Positions 19,211-27,314 of a DNA stretch of 64,000 nt are shown piece by piece. Within the stretch, counting starts at the first letter, position 1. Every line of letters begins with the position of its first letter. A program made the translations under genes and the position numbers. The notes under the pieces are model-generated. The model made no database searches, was not told the origin of the DNA, and saw only the letters and a list, made by a program, of their open reading frames with translations. Source of the stretch: JAKFEW01 sp036675505 (lineage in GTDB: Bacteria > Cyanobacteriota > Sericytochromatia > S15B-MN24 > JAQBPE01); the NCBI GenBank assembly GCA_036675505.1, contig JAKFEW010000092.1, positions 1-64,000 of the forward strand, read 5' to 3'.

Positions 19211-20476
19211 TCAGTCGTAGCGGAACGCCCCCGCCTCGGCCCACAGCCGCTGCATCGACGCGATCCCCTTCGCGTTCGGGTGCACCCGGTCGGCGGCGAG
19301 CTCCTCGGGATGCGCCCGGAAGTACGCATGGAAGTCCGGTCCCGGCGGCAGCTGGTTGGCCCGGCCCACCTCCTGGCAAATCCGCGCGTAGTCCTCGATC
19401 TGTCCGTTCAGGCTCCAGGGCAGCGTCGCCACCACGGGAACGTGACCGGCCCCCCGGATCAGGTCCACGGCGGCCTGGAGCCCGCGCCGGCAGGCCTGGA
19501 GGTCGACGCCGCGGCGCGCATCGTTGCTGCCATAGCACAGGCCGACCACGGTGCCGGGCGGCAGGGTGGGCAGCCCGACCCGCAGGCGGGCCACCGCCTC
19601 GGCGCTCGTGTCGCCGCCGGTGCCGCCGCTCATGACGACGGGGTGGTGGCCCGGCCAGCGGGCCGCGACCGTGGCCGCGAAGGTATCCGGCTCGGCCGGG
19701 TCCATGCCGACCGAGGTCGTGCTGTCGCCCATCACGAGCCAGGCGTCCGGCGCGCCCGCGCCGGTGCGCTCATGGACCATCACCTCGCGCAAGAAGGGTT
19801 CGCGCTCGACGCCGCTCCACTTCGTGAGGAACACGAGCTTGACCCAGCGGGCGCCTGGGGCGCGGACGACGTCGACGCGGCTGCGCACCTGGTTGTCCTC
19901 GACCCGGCTGGCCGTGCGCCAGGTGCCGTCCAGGCCGTCGGTCGAGTCGGCCGAGACCTGGATCTCATACGTCCGCGGGCGGCCGGAGTCGTAGTTCACG
20001 TAGTGCAGCGCGTGGCCATGCCAGGAGACCGCGATTTCCTCGTCGACCGGGCCGTCGAGCGGCAGCGCGAGCCATTGCGGGCTGCCGGGCCCGATGAACG
20101 CGCGCGGGTTCCATTCGGTCTTGGGATCGCCGTCGACGGCGGCGATCGCCGGGCCGCTGCTCGCGCTCGCGCGCCCGCGGACGTGGGCGATGCGCCAGGT
20201 CGCGGCCGTGCGGGGCGCCGCCGGCACCTCGCGCGCCATCGCGTTCCGGCCGGCGGCCGGGGCGGCCCCGGGGAGGGCGATCATCGGCGCCGGGAAGGCC
20301 TGCGGCACGTCCGGTGCGAGGGGTCGCCCGCCTGGGGTGGCGGAACTCCCGGGCGGCCACGGGCGGCCCGCGGCGGCAGGCGGCCCCAGCGGCGCGATCG
20401 CGCACCCGGCCAGGGCGAGGGCGAAAACGACGGCTGGCAGGAGGCGCTGGCGCAGCGCCGTGTTCGGCTCGGGCAT
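19211..20476 (-). CDS. Lipoprotein with discoidin-like and SGNH/GDSL esterase domains
   Basis: The protein has 421 residues. The start at 20476 gives a clean lipoprotein signal ending LALAGC (Cys25); the longer frame would bury it. Residues about 93-235 resemble an F5/8 type C (discoidin) sugar-binding domain (VDGDPKTEWNPRAF, RTYEIQVSADSTDG, RWVKLVFLTKW). Residues about 243-421 are an SGNH hydrolase: Ser252 in VMGDSTTSVG, the Gly block in SGGTGGDTS, Asn318 in CYGSNDARRG, and Asp396/His399 in DRVHPNAKG. All four blocks are present. This suggests an active surface carbohydrate esterase, for example a deacetylase; the substrate is unknown. Confidence 0.85.
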   Translation of the reverse strand: MPEPNTALRQRLLPAVVFALALAGCAIAPLGPPAAAGRPWPPGSSATPGGRPLAPDVPQAFPAPMIALPGAAPAAGRNAMAREVPAAPRTAATWRIAHVRGRASASSGPAIAAVDGDPKTEWNPRAFIGPGSPQWLALPLDGPVDEEIAVSWHGHALHYVNYDSGRPRTYEIQVSADSTDGLDGTWRTASRVEDNQVRSRVDVVRAPGARWVKLVFLTKWSGVEREPFLREVMVHERTGAGAPDAWLVMGDSTTSVGMDPAEPDTFAATVAARWPGHHPVVMSGGTGGDTSAEAVARLRVGLPTLPPGTVVGLCYGSNDARRGVDLQACRRGLQAAVDLIRGAGHVPVVATLPWSLNGQIEDYARICQEVGRANQLPPGPDFHAYFRAHPEELAADRVHPNAKGIASMQRLWAEAGAFRYD

Positions 20477-20580
20477 ACCCCAGCATGCTCGCCCGGTGCC
20501 AGGCGACGCCTGGGCGCGATCGCCAGACCGCACCGGCGTCTTGCACGAAGGCGTCCTCTAGAACGCCGCTGATGAGGCAA

Positions 20581-20607
20581 CAGCCCCACCCGCGAGGGGT
20601 GAGGCTG
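20581..20607 (-). terminator. Hairpin terminator after the small lipoprotein gene
   Basis: An 11-bp stem (20581-20591 with 20597-20607) closes a 5-base loop, 22 bases past the stop of the 20630 gene. The single mismatch on the plus strand becomes a U-G pair on the minus strand, favouring minus-strand use. The U-tract is poor. Confidence 0.55.
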
Positions 20608-20629
20608 CTGGAAGACGAAGGCTGGAAGC

Positions 20630-21097
20630 CTACTTCTTCAGGCCCATCTTCTCTTTGTAGAGGTTGGCGGCGCCAGGATAGAACTTCTGGAAGCAGGCCC
20701 AGTTGTCGATATCGAGCTTGCCGATCGCCTCGTAGACCTGCGCCTCGGAGCTGTAGGCGTCGTTGTAGCCGTTCGGAACCTTGAAGTTGAAGAACTTGCC
20801 AAGGTCAGCCTTGGCGATCTCGGGCTCGGCGGCCGGGTTCGTGAGCTTGCAATTCGCCGACGTGTCGGTGATTTCACCACCCGAAGAAGCAGGTGCGGTC
20901 GTCGCGGCGGGCGCCGTCGAGGCGGTCGGGGTGGTCGTGGTGGGTGCGGTCGAGGCGGCGGTGCCCGGGGCGGCCGAGGCGCCGGCGCCCGGCATGCCCG
21001 GCACGGGGGGGTTGGCCAGGATGCCGGCGAGCGGGCCGCAACCGGCGACGGTGGCGATCGCCACGGTACCCACGAAGGTACGGATGATGTTCTTCAA
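20630..21097 (-). CDS. Small lipoprotein of unknown function
   Basis: The protein has 155 residues. The start is TTG at 21097, chosen because GAGGAG lies six bases upstream and it yields a standard signal (LKNIIRTFVGTVAIATVAGC, Cys20). A low-complexity Ala/Pro/Thr linker follows to about residue 70. The C-terminal ~80 residues form a small domain with two cysteines (SANCKLTN, DNWACFQKFYPGAANLYKEK) that may form a disulfide. No family is recognised. A hairpin follows it. Confidence 0.75.
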   Translation of the reverse strand: MKNIIRTFVGTVAIATVAGCGPLAGILANPPVPGMPGAGASAAPGTAASTAPTTTTPTASTAPAATTAPASSGGEITDTSANCKLTNPAAEPEIAKADLGKFFNFKVPNGYNDAYSSEAQVYEAIGKLDIDNWACFQKFYPGAANLYKEKMGLKK

Positions 21098-21252
21098 CGT
21101 TTTCTCCTCAAACTCTCGAGATTTCTTTGGGCACATAACGCACGACGCGCCGTGCCTCGAAGCAACCTAGCATACCGGAGACGAGCGATCGTTTGTCAAT
21201 GTTCCATGCCGCCGCCACGGATGAAGATTGGTGAAGCTCACCAGACTCGGCG

Positions 21253-22041
21253 CTAGCGTCCCCACTCCACCATCAGCGTGGTGAACACGCCGAAGTCGTT
21301 GGGCTGGACGCCCGGTCGCGGCGCGGTGTCGTAGGCGTCGGCGCCGGTGATCTTCAAGGAGAGCAGCGGCGTGAGCTTCACTTTCAGGTAGGCCTCGCCG
21401 TACAGCCGGACGTCCGAGGGCGCGAGCAGCGCCGGGGTGACGAACGTGTCGGTGCCGAACTCGACGCCGTCGGACAGCGGCTTGATCGCGTTGAGCCGCA
21501 CCACGCCGCGCCAGGCCTGGGCGGTCGTGCCATCCCGGAACCACTCGGACTCGTAGGCCGGGTTCACGCTGATCAAGAACAGCGAGAAGTATGGCGAAAA
21601 GAGCCGGTGCTTGCAGCCGCCGAGGCCGGCCGTGAAGCGGTAATCCAGCTGGATCGAGGCGTCCGTCGCATGGGTCGTGTAGGCGTAGAGGTTGGCGTCG
21701 GGGGCGGTGGCGTAGGCGTAAAGGGCGGAGCCCGCCAGGCGGTTGACGATCGTCGTGCCGCCCGCCCGCGTGTAGGTGTTGCCGGCGTCGAAGAAGAGTT
21801 GGTGGGCGCCCCAGTTGGTGTTCGCGGCGATCGCGCCGTTGGCGCTGAGCAAATCGACGTTGCCGCCGAGCATCACGCCGGTGAAGGAGACCTCGAGGCC
21901 GCCTTCCTTCCAGCTCGGGCGGTGCTGAGGGGCCGCCGGGCGGGTGTCAGGCGTGGTGCCTACGGGCACCTGGGCCATGGCCGCAGCCGGCGCGGCGAGC
22001 AGGCCCGCGAGCGCCGCGAGGGAGGCGAAGCGCGCGTTCAT
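21253..22041 (-). CDS. Outer-membrane beta-barrel-like protein
   Basis: The protein has 262 residues. The start at 22041 gives a signal peptide ending AAAMAQ. The mature part alternates polar and hydrophobic residues in short strands separated by Gly/Asn/Asp turns (LEVSFTGVMLGGNVDLLS, ASIQLDYRFTAGLGG, DVRLYGEAYLKVKLTPLLSL). It ends VFTTLMVEWGR, close to the aromatic C-terminus of barrel proteins. Its length fits a small 8-12-strand barrel. It overlaps the stop of the upstream GH113-like gene by four bases, so the two are probably made together. Confidence 0.7.
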   Translation of the reverse strand: MNARFASLAALAGLLAAPAAAMAQVPVGTTPDTRPAAPQHRPSWKEGGLEVSFTGVMLGGNVDLLSANGAIAANTNWGAHQLFFDAGNTYTRAGGTTIVNRLAGSALYAYATAPDANLYAYTTHATDASIQLDYRFTAGLGGCKHRLFSPYFSLFLISVNPAYESEWFRDGTTAQAWRGVVRLNAIKPLSDGVEFGTDTFVTPALLAPSDVRLYGEAYLKVKLTPLLSLKITGADAYDTAPRPGVQPNDFGVFTTLMVEWGR

Positions 22042-23156
22042 TCGGCACCTCCACCGGTGAAGTTGGTGCGGACCACGTCGAGTGCGGGGCGGCCGGCGAG
22101 CGCGTAGGGGTCGTGGAGGTCGGGGCCGCCCGACCAGGTGTGCCAGAACACGCCCGCCAGCCAGGGCTTGCCCCACATCACCTTGAAGAACGCCTCGTAG
22201 GCCGCGGCCTGGAGCTTCTCGTCCTCCGGCGCGCGGTTGTCCGGGGCGCCGGGTGCGGCCGCTGCACCCACGAGCCGCGGGAAGCCCGCGGAGGTGAACA
22301 GGATCGGCTTGCTCGAGCCGCCGGCGGTGCGCCAGCCCTCGAGCGACTCGGCCGCCCGGCTCCAGCCTTCCTCGAGGTGCTTGACCTGTGGGCTGCCCAC
22401 ATCGGCGAGCGGGAAGTAGGCGTCGATGCCCACGTAGTCGAGCGCGGACCAGAAGGCCACTTTCCTGAACCCGGTCCCGTCGTCGTGGGAAGCGGCATAG
22501 GTCAGCTTGCCGGTGTAAGCCTTACGAGCCTCCGCGATCAGCGGGTTCCAGCCGTCGGCCTGCTGCACGGCCGCGAGCTGCGAGCCGAGGCAGACGACGT
22601 CGACCTTTTCGCTTTCGGCCATCGCCAGGTATGGCTGGAGCGCCTTGCCGTAGCTCGCCAACCAGGCCTCGGCGTCGGGCGGCGCGATCTTGTCGCGCGC
22701 GGTGCCATCGCCCGAGACGAGCTGTGGCCGCAGCATGACCTTGATGCCGGCGGCCTTGGCGGCCTTCACGCCATTCCGCGCGTCTTCGAGCACCAGCGCC
22801 GTCGCCGGATCGGCGGGTACCTCGGCCGATTGGCCGGTGGGCTGGTTGATCGGCGGCTGGAGGGCGACCCACCCGGCGCCCTGGCGCGCCATGTCCGACA
22901 GGGAGCCTGCCAGCGATTCGCCGGCGAGCTGCTTGCCATCGGCCGGGATCAGCGTGAAGCCGCCGATGCGGCGCTCGGCGGCCTGCGGCGCGACCGGCGA
23001 GGCTGCGGCGTCCTCGGGCGCGACGATGGCGCTCGGCGCGGCCTGGGGCTCAGCCGCTTCCCGCCTGGACGGTGCGGCCGGCCGGTTCGTCACCGTGATG
23101 AGAATGTAGACGCAAAAGAAGCCCCCGGCGAGGCCCCAGACCTGGCGCATGTTCAT
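22038..23156 (-). CDS. Membrane-anchored GH113-like TIM-barrel protein lacking the catalytic glutamates
   Basis: The protein has 372 residues, with GGAGGG upstream of ATG 23156. An N-terminal anchor (about 7-22, WGLAGGFFCVYILITV) and a Pro/Ala linker lead to a TIM barrel from about 63. The barrel follows the GH113 endo-mannanase-like pattern: GIKVMLRPQL, KLTYAASHDDG, LDYVGIDAYFPLADVG, KPILFTSAGF and AYEAFFKVMWGKPWLAGVFWHTW. The family has GTE and TE at the two active-site strands. Here they read GSQ (Gln193) and FTSAG (Ser289), so both expected glutamates are replaced. It is likely a sugar-binding or structural pseudoenzyme. Confidence 0.75.
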   Translation of the reverse strand: MNMRQVWGLAGGFFCVYILITVTNRPAAPSRREAAEPQAAPSAIVAPEDAAASPVAPQAAERRIGGFTLIPADGKQLAGESLAGSLSDMARQGAGWVALQPPINQPTGQSAEVPADPATALVLEDARNGVKAAKAAGIKVMLRPQLVSGDGTARDKIAPPDAEAWLASYGKALQPYLAMAESEKVDVVCLGSQLAAVQQADGWNPLIAEARKAYTGKLTYAASHDDGTGFRKVAFWSALDYVGIDAYFPLADVGSPQVKHLEEGWSRAAESLEGWRTAGGSSKPILFTSAGFPRLVGAAAAPGAPDNRAPEDEKLQAAAYEAFFKVMWGKPWLAGVFWHTWSGGPDLHDPYALAGRPALDVVRTNFTGGGAE

Positions 23157-23206
23157 GCGGTCGCCCTCCGGGGCCGAACATACCCCGGCGGGCCAGGTCC
23201 TATGCG

Positions 23207-23401
23207 CTACAATCGGGGCGTGTTGGCGACCTGGGCGGCGGGTGCCTGGCCATAAAGCGCCGACGCGTCGAGCAGTTGTCCGGCCGAGAAGCACACGAAG
23301 CCCACGCCAGTCAGAAAGGCGAAGCCCACGAACAGCGCGACCTCGGCCACGCCGGTACCGGCCTCGCTCACGCCAAGCGTCTTCAAATGCCGATTCCACA
23401 T
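23207..23401 (-). CDS. Flp-like small prepilin
   Basis: The protein has 64 residues, with an excellent GAGGTGA site before ATG 23401. The N-terminus reads MWNRHLKTLGVSEAG then TGVAEVALFVGFAFLTGVGF. If cleaved after Gly15, Glu20 is at +5 and followed by a hydrophobic stretch of about 20 residues. This is the Flp/type IVb prepilin arrangement (G/xxxxE), though the usual Tyr at +6 is Val. No Tad secretion genes are visible in the window. It is the first gene of a minus-strand set with the GH113-like and outer-membrane genes, 50 bases before the former. Confidence 0.55.
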   Translation of the reverse strand: MWNRHLKTLGVSEAGTGVAEVALFVGFAFLTGVGFVCFSAGQLLDASALYGQAPAAQVANTPRL

Positions 23402-23490
23402 TGCAATCACCTCGGGTCCTGGGCTATCCAGGCTTCATGTTGGCACCGCCGGATGACGGGCGCGTGACCCGCACGTTGCGCGATCGTGAA

Positions 23491-23521
23491 CGTATAAGCC
23501 GCTTGCCGTGCGGCTTGGAGG
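23491..23521 (+). promoter_or_regulatory. Candidate -10, leader hairpin and SD of the 23530 gene
   Basis: TATAAG (23491-23496) is followed by a 7-bp hairpin (23494-23500 with 23508-23514) and then directly by GGAGG (23517-23521) and TTTTATT before the ATG. The hairpin abutting the SD could affect translation or mark an attenuator. It is only a pattern. Confidence 0.3.
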
Positions 23522-23529
23522 TTTTATTC

Positions 23530-24144
23530 ATGTTGAAGGACGACGCCCTGAGCTGGCGCGAGCGCCTCGCCCCCGTCGCCGCCCGTGCCGCCGCCCGCGC
23601 CGGCGTGGAAGGCCTCGCGGACGACGGCAAGCTGTACCACGACGAGGTCGACGGCCAGGCCCGCTGGGCCCAGCGGCTCGCGGCGCCCGGCTGGCCGCAC
23701 GCCGCGATCGGGGTAGGCCTGCCCGCGCGTCCCGGCCTGCGCCTTGAGGTCTGGTACCGGCCCGGCAAGCCCGGCAAGGACGAGGAGCTCGGGCTCTATC
23801 TGCTGATCGCCGACGAGCCGGCCCTCGCCGGTCTACGCGCACGGCTCGAGCCGATCTGGGCGTCGTTGCTCGGCGGCGGCAAGGCAGCCGGCCGTTACAA
23901 GGCCGTCGCTGCGCTGGAGCCGCTCGCGCCACGCCTGGAACCGGGCGTCGCGGGCGTCGGCCGGCGGGTGGGCGTGACCCCGGCGAAGGCCGAGGCGGCC
24001 CTGGCGCAGCTCGTCGAGGATGCCCTCAAGCCTGTCGCGGCAGCCGTCGCCGCCTGGACCGCCGAAGGCGGCGCCACGGCCTTCGAGGCCACGCCGGTCG
24101 ATCCGCTCGCCGCGCTGCGCGACAAATTCGGCAAGAAACCGTAG
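23530..24144 (+). CDS. Hypothetical cytoplasmic protein
   Basis: The protein has 204 residues. ATG 23530 is chosen because GGAGG lies eight bases upstream; the frame stays open to 23149. There is no signal or membrane segment. The sequence looks like an alpha/beta domain with conserved-looking stretches (GLRLEVWYRPGKPGKDEELG, YLLIADEP, LEPIWASLLGGGKAAGRYKA) and a helical Ala-rich C-terminal third. No family is recognised. It converges on the 24157 gene. Confidence 0.65.
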   Translation: MLKDDALSWRERLAPVAARAAARAGVEGLADDGKLYHDEVDGQARWAQRLAAPGWPHAAIGVGLPARPGLRLEVWYRPGKPGKDEELGLYLLIADEPALAGLRARLEPIWASLLGGGKAAGRYKAVAALEPLAPRLEPGVAGVGRRVGVTPAKAEAALAQLVEDALKPVAAAVAAWTAEGGATAFEATPVDPLAALRDKFGKKP

Positions 24145-24156
24145 GCGAGGCGAAAA

Positions 24157-24426
24157 TCAGTCGTCGTCCCGCCGCCGCGACAGCTTGGGCTCGTCCATGA
24201 TCGTGATGTGCCGGCAGACCCACTCGCCGTTGGACTCGCCCAGGCGCACGATGTACGCCTTCACGTAGCCCTCGACGCCGGCCACCCAGCATTCCCAGAC
24301 CTTGTAATCGTCGCGGTAGGTGACGCCCGAAACCACGGCCTGCGGACCCAGGTTGCGCTTCACGTAGCCCGCCAGGATGTCGAGGGCGTCCTCGGGGCGG
24401 AGTTGCTGCAACGGGTTCTCGGACAT
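24157..24426 (-). CDS. Small hypothetical protein
   Basis: The protein has 89 residues from ATG 24426, with GGAG upstream; the longer frame to 24807 overlaps the 24652 gene and was rejected. A helical start (NPLQQLRPEDALDILAGYVK) leads to a beta-rich part (YKVWECWVAGVEGYVKAYIV, GEWVCRHITIMDEP) and a very charged tail RRRDDD. It is probably cytoplasmic, with function unknown. Its general pattern resembles the small proteins at 24652 and 26853. Confidence 0.6.
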   Translation of the reverse strand: MSENPLQQLRPEDALDILAGYVKRNLGPQAVVSGVTYRDDYKVWECWVAGVEGYVKAYIVRLGESNGEWVCRHITIMDEPKLSRRRDDD

Positions 24427-24651
24427 CGGGGGACTCCGACGGGGCAAAGCTGGCGACCCTTCCTGTTTACCCCGATCGCCGCGGTCCGGCACGGGGCGCC
24501 CCCGCCCGCTTCGACCACTTAAAGCGAGTTTCATCGAAGCTTCGACGTTGGATAAGGTTGTCTTAAGAATCTTTCGGTTGCCGGTGGCGATAACGGGTCC
24601 AGGTGTTAACGAGGCGTTCGCCACCACCCACCCCACCCGCGAGGTCGCCGC

Positions 24652-25005
24652 ATGTCCCGCCTGTCCATCTTGCCCACCGATCCGCTCCAGCAGCTCGCCG
24701 AGCTGATGGCCACCTACCCTTGCTACGCCTACCTGCGGGATCTCGAGCCGTCCGGCGTGCGGGCGCTCTTCCGGGGCCGCTGGCGCTGGGAGACGGTCGG
24801 CGAGCACCTCGCCGGCGAGGCCACCCAGGTCGTGGTCGACGACGAGCGGGCCAGCGGCTACATGCGCTTCCGCCTTTACGGCACGGTCGACGACCTGTTC
24901 GGCTGCCTCGCCGAAATCGAGGTTTACTTCGCGCGCGGCGACGGCCGTACGTCGTTCTGGTGCGCCGCCGACGCGGCCGGCGGCCGGCTCGCCCTCGCCG
25001 CCTAG
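24652..25005 (+). CDS. Small hypothetical protein
   Basis: The protein has 117 residues with a weak GAGGT site upstream. An N-terminal helix (DPLQQLAELMATYPCYAYLR) is followed by a beta-rich part (RWRWETVGEHLAGEATQVVV, GYMRFRLYGTVDDLFGCLAE, GRTSFWCAADA). No known motif is seen. It precedes the rhomboid gene by 80 bases on the same strand. Confidence 0.6.
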   Translation: MSRLSILPTDPLQQLAELMATYPCYAYLRDLEPSGVRALFRGRWRWETVGEHLAGEATQVVVDDERASGYMRFRLYGTVDDLFGCLAEIEVYFARGDGRTSFWCAADAAGGRLALAA

Positions 25006-25085
25006 GTCGCTCCCCTGGCGGGCTTCCGCCCGCCATGGTCCAATGACGGTCGGCTGCGCGACGACGCGCCGCAGTTCGGCCGTAT

Positions 25086-26816
25086 ATGTCCACCCATGAC
25101 GATTTCACGGCCACGGTGGGGGTCGCGCTCATCGAGAGCGCCGGCCTGCTGCCCTGGACCGCCCCCCTCCCCCCCGACCTGCCGGGCGCGCGCGGTTGGT
25201 ACACACCCGACGCGGCCGGCCCGTCGGCCGTATTCGTGCTGCCGGGCGACAAGCTCGACGCCGACGCCTTGTCGACGACCATCGCCGCCTGGCGCGCCTG
25301 GCTCGAAGGCTTGCGCGTGGACGAGGCGATCCTGCTCGTCGTGACGGCCGACGTGGGCGAAGAATCCGAGCCGCGCGGCGAGTGGCTCGACCACCCGCGT
25401 TGGCAGCCGTGGCTGGTGGACCTCGCGAGCCGCCGCATCGAGCGCCCGGCCCCTGAAGAAGGCGCGGACGCGCCGCCGCTCGGCCGCTTCGGCCAGGCCG
25501 TCGACGCGGCCATCGTCTCGTACTTCCAGGGGCCGGCGATGACGCTGACCGACCTCGCCGAGGAGGAGCGCGACCGGTTGGCCGGCAAGACGCCGTTCCT
25601 GGCCTGGCTCGACGATCAGCCGGCGCCGGCGTCGTACATCCTGTTGGGGCTGGTCGTCGGCCTTTACGTCATCACGGCGTTGGCGTCGGTCGGGCCGCTC
25701 GGGCCGTATGCCGCGCGATCGATCCGGGAAGCGGCCGGCGTGCTGGTGGAAGGCCTCATGTTCCCCACGCCCATCGCGCTGATCCAGCTCGGGGCCACGT
25801 TTGGGCCGCTGGTGGCGCAGGGCGAGATCTGGCGGCTCATGGCCGCCAACTACCTGCACGCCCACTGGATCCACATCCTCGTGGGCGCCGCCAGCATCGC
25901 GGCGATGGCCCCGACGCTCGAGAAGATCTTCGGCACACCGAAGTTCCTCGCCATCTGGACGATCGCGGGCGCCACCGGCGCCGCGGCCAGCGTCGCCGTG
26001 AACCGCGACGTGATCGGCGTCGGCGCATCCGGCGCGCTGTTCGGCCTGATCGGCGCGATGCTCGCCCTGGGCGCGCGGTTCCGCGGCGCGATCCCGAGCC
26101 ACCAGATCCGCGCCTTGCGGCATGTGGCCTTGATCCTGCTCGGCTTCAACCTCATCCTCGGCGCGACCATCCCGCGGGTCGACAACGTCGCGCACCTCGG
26201 CGGCCTCCTGGGCGGCTTCGCCGCGGCGTTCATGCTCGGCCCGCATCCCGCGCTCACCGGTCGCAAGCCGCGCTTCCTCAGCGGGATCGCGCTCGCCGTG
26301 TTCCCGCTGCTGGCGGTGGCGGCGATCGCGACGGGCCTCGCCAGCGCAGCCACCGGCCACATGCCCCGTGTCGCGCTCACCGGGCCGACGCGCGACTACG
26401 TCGTGACCCTGCCCATCGACGCGCACGTGAGCCGCGACAACCAGTACCTGATCGTGCGGAACACGCGCGGGGAGCATTACGTGCTGGTCCACAGCGTGCC
26501 CAACCCCGAGGGCGAGCCCGCCGCGGATCGGCCGGCGTTCACCGAGGCCACGCTCGACGCGCGCACCTACGAGATCGCGCGGCGCTACGCGACACAGGGT
26601 GCGCGCCTCGTCGACAGCCCCGCCATCTTGCAAGGCGGCCATCACCGTTTCTTGATGATCCCCGTCGCGATGCCGGAAGGCGGCCGCGAGGAGATCTGCG
26701 TGACCGCCTCGCAGGCGCGGATCTACGCGATCCGCACGCGCGGCCTGACGACCGATCCGTGGGTGCGCCGCATGCGTGATCAGGTGCTCGCGACCTTCGA
26801 GATGCGGGCACCCTGA
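25086..26816 (+). CDS. Rhomboid-family intramembrane serine protease with large soluble flanks
   Basis: The protein has 576 residues. Residues 1-180 are a soluble N-terminal domain. The rhomboid core spans about 184-385. It has the serine motif GVGASG (Ser315), the His in DNVAHLGGLLGG (His370) and the loop/helix QGEIWRLMAANYLHAHWIHI. The usual HxxxN that helps form the oxyanion hole reads H263-I-L-V-G267, so the Asn is lost. A further transmembrane helix (about 397-420) leads to a C-terminal ~155-residue domain outside the core (DYVVTLPIDAHVSRDNQYLI). It should cut membrane-protein substrates; activity is likely but the oxyanion change leaves doubt. Confidence 0.88.
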   Translation: MSTHDDFTATVGVALIESAGLLPWTAPLPPDLPGARGWYTPDAAGPSAVFVLPGDKLDADALSTTIAAWRAWLEGLRVDEAILLVVTADVGEESEPRGEWLDHPRWQPWLVDLASRRIERPAPEEGADAPPLGRFGQAVDAAIVSYFQGPAMTLTDLAEEERDRLAGKTPFLAWLDDQPAPASYILLGLVVGLYVITALASVGPLGPYAARSIREAAGVLVEGLMFPTPIALIQLGATFGPLVAQGEIWRLMAANYLHAHWIHILVGAASIAAMAPTLEKIFGTPKFLAIWTIAGATGAAASVAVNRDVIGVGASGALFGLIGAMLALGARFRGAIPSHQIRALRHVALILLGFNLILGATIPRVDNVAHLGGLLGGFAAAFMLGPHPALTGRKPRFLSGIALAVFPLLAVAAIATGLASAATGHMPRVALTGPTRDYVVTLPIDAHVSRDNQYLIVRNTRGEHYVLVHSVPNPEGEPAADRPAFTEATLDARTYEIARRYATQGARLVDSPAILQGGHHRFLMIPVAMPEGGREEICVTASQARIYAIRTRGLTTDPWVRRMRDQVLATFEMRAP

Positions 26817-26852
26817 TGCCATCACCGACCCCGTACGACCCGAGGAGGACCC

Positions 26853-27179
26853 ATGGAATTACGTGACACGACCGTCGAGGCCAACAGCGGGCCCGACATG
26901 ACCGCCTTCTACCTGTACCGCATGCAGTCGCCGACGAGCCGTTGGGGCCTGGCCGTCGAGCACCCCGAGACCGACCGCTTCTGCGTGGCCGTGACGTTCG
27001 AGGAGGCCGGCTGGGACGTGTACGGCACCGCCCGCTACTGGATGTACCCGACACGCGATCTCGCCGAGGCCCGGTTCCTCGAGCTGCAGCGGCTGTTGGG
27101 CGGGCTCGACGAGGGCCTCGACCTGCGGGCGATGGTCGCGCAGCTCCCGCCCGAGGAGCGCATCGAGGAAGACGAATAG
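26853..27179 (+). CDS. Small acidic hypothetical protein
   Basis: The protein has 108 residues, with GAGGAGG directly upstream of the ATG. It has no signal peptide. The middle looks like an antiparallel sheet (MTAFYLYRMQSPTSRWGLAV, DRFCVAVTFEEAGWDVYGTA, RYWMYPTRDLAEARFLELQR), ending in a helix and an acidic tail (EERIEEDE). No family is recognised. It lies 36 bases after the rhomboid gene and may be cotranscribed. Confidence 0.65.
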   Translation: MELRDTTVEANSGPDMTAFYLYRMQSPTSRWGLAVEHPETDRFCVAVTFEEAGWDVYGTARYWMYPTRDLAEARFLELQRLLGGLDEGLDLRAMVAQLPPEERIEEDE

Positions 27180-27314
27180 CGCCTTGCGGGATGGGATTTC
27201 TTGGGTCGGCGGGCGTCGGCGTTACGTTGTGATCGTGGTCCCAGACGGCGGCGGGTCGCGGGGTGTAGCGTGGGGTGGTCCACGCAGTTATCAATGAAAC
27301 CAGGAGGCCCCGCC

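Noticed and set aside
23201..23215. Plus-strand TACAAT as a promoter
   Set aside because: It lies over the 3-prime end of the prepilin gene and 320 bases from the next plus-strand gene; a closer TATAAG is available.
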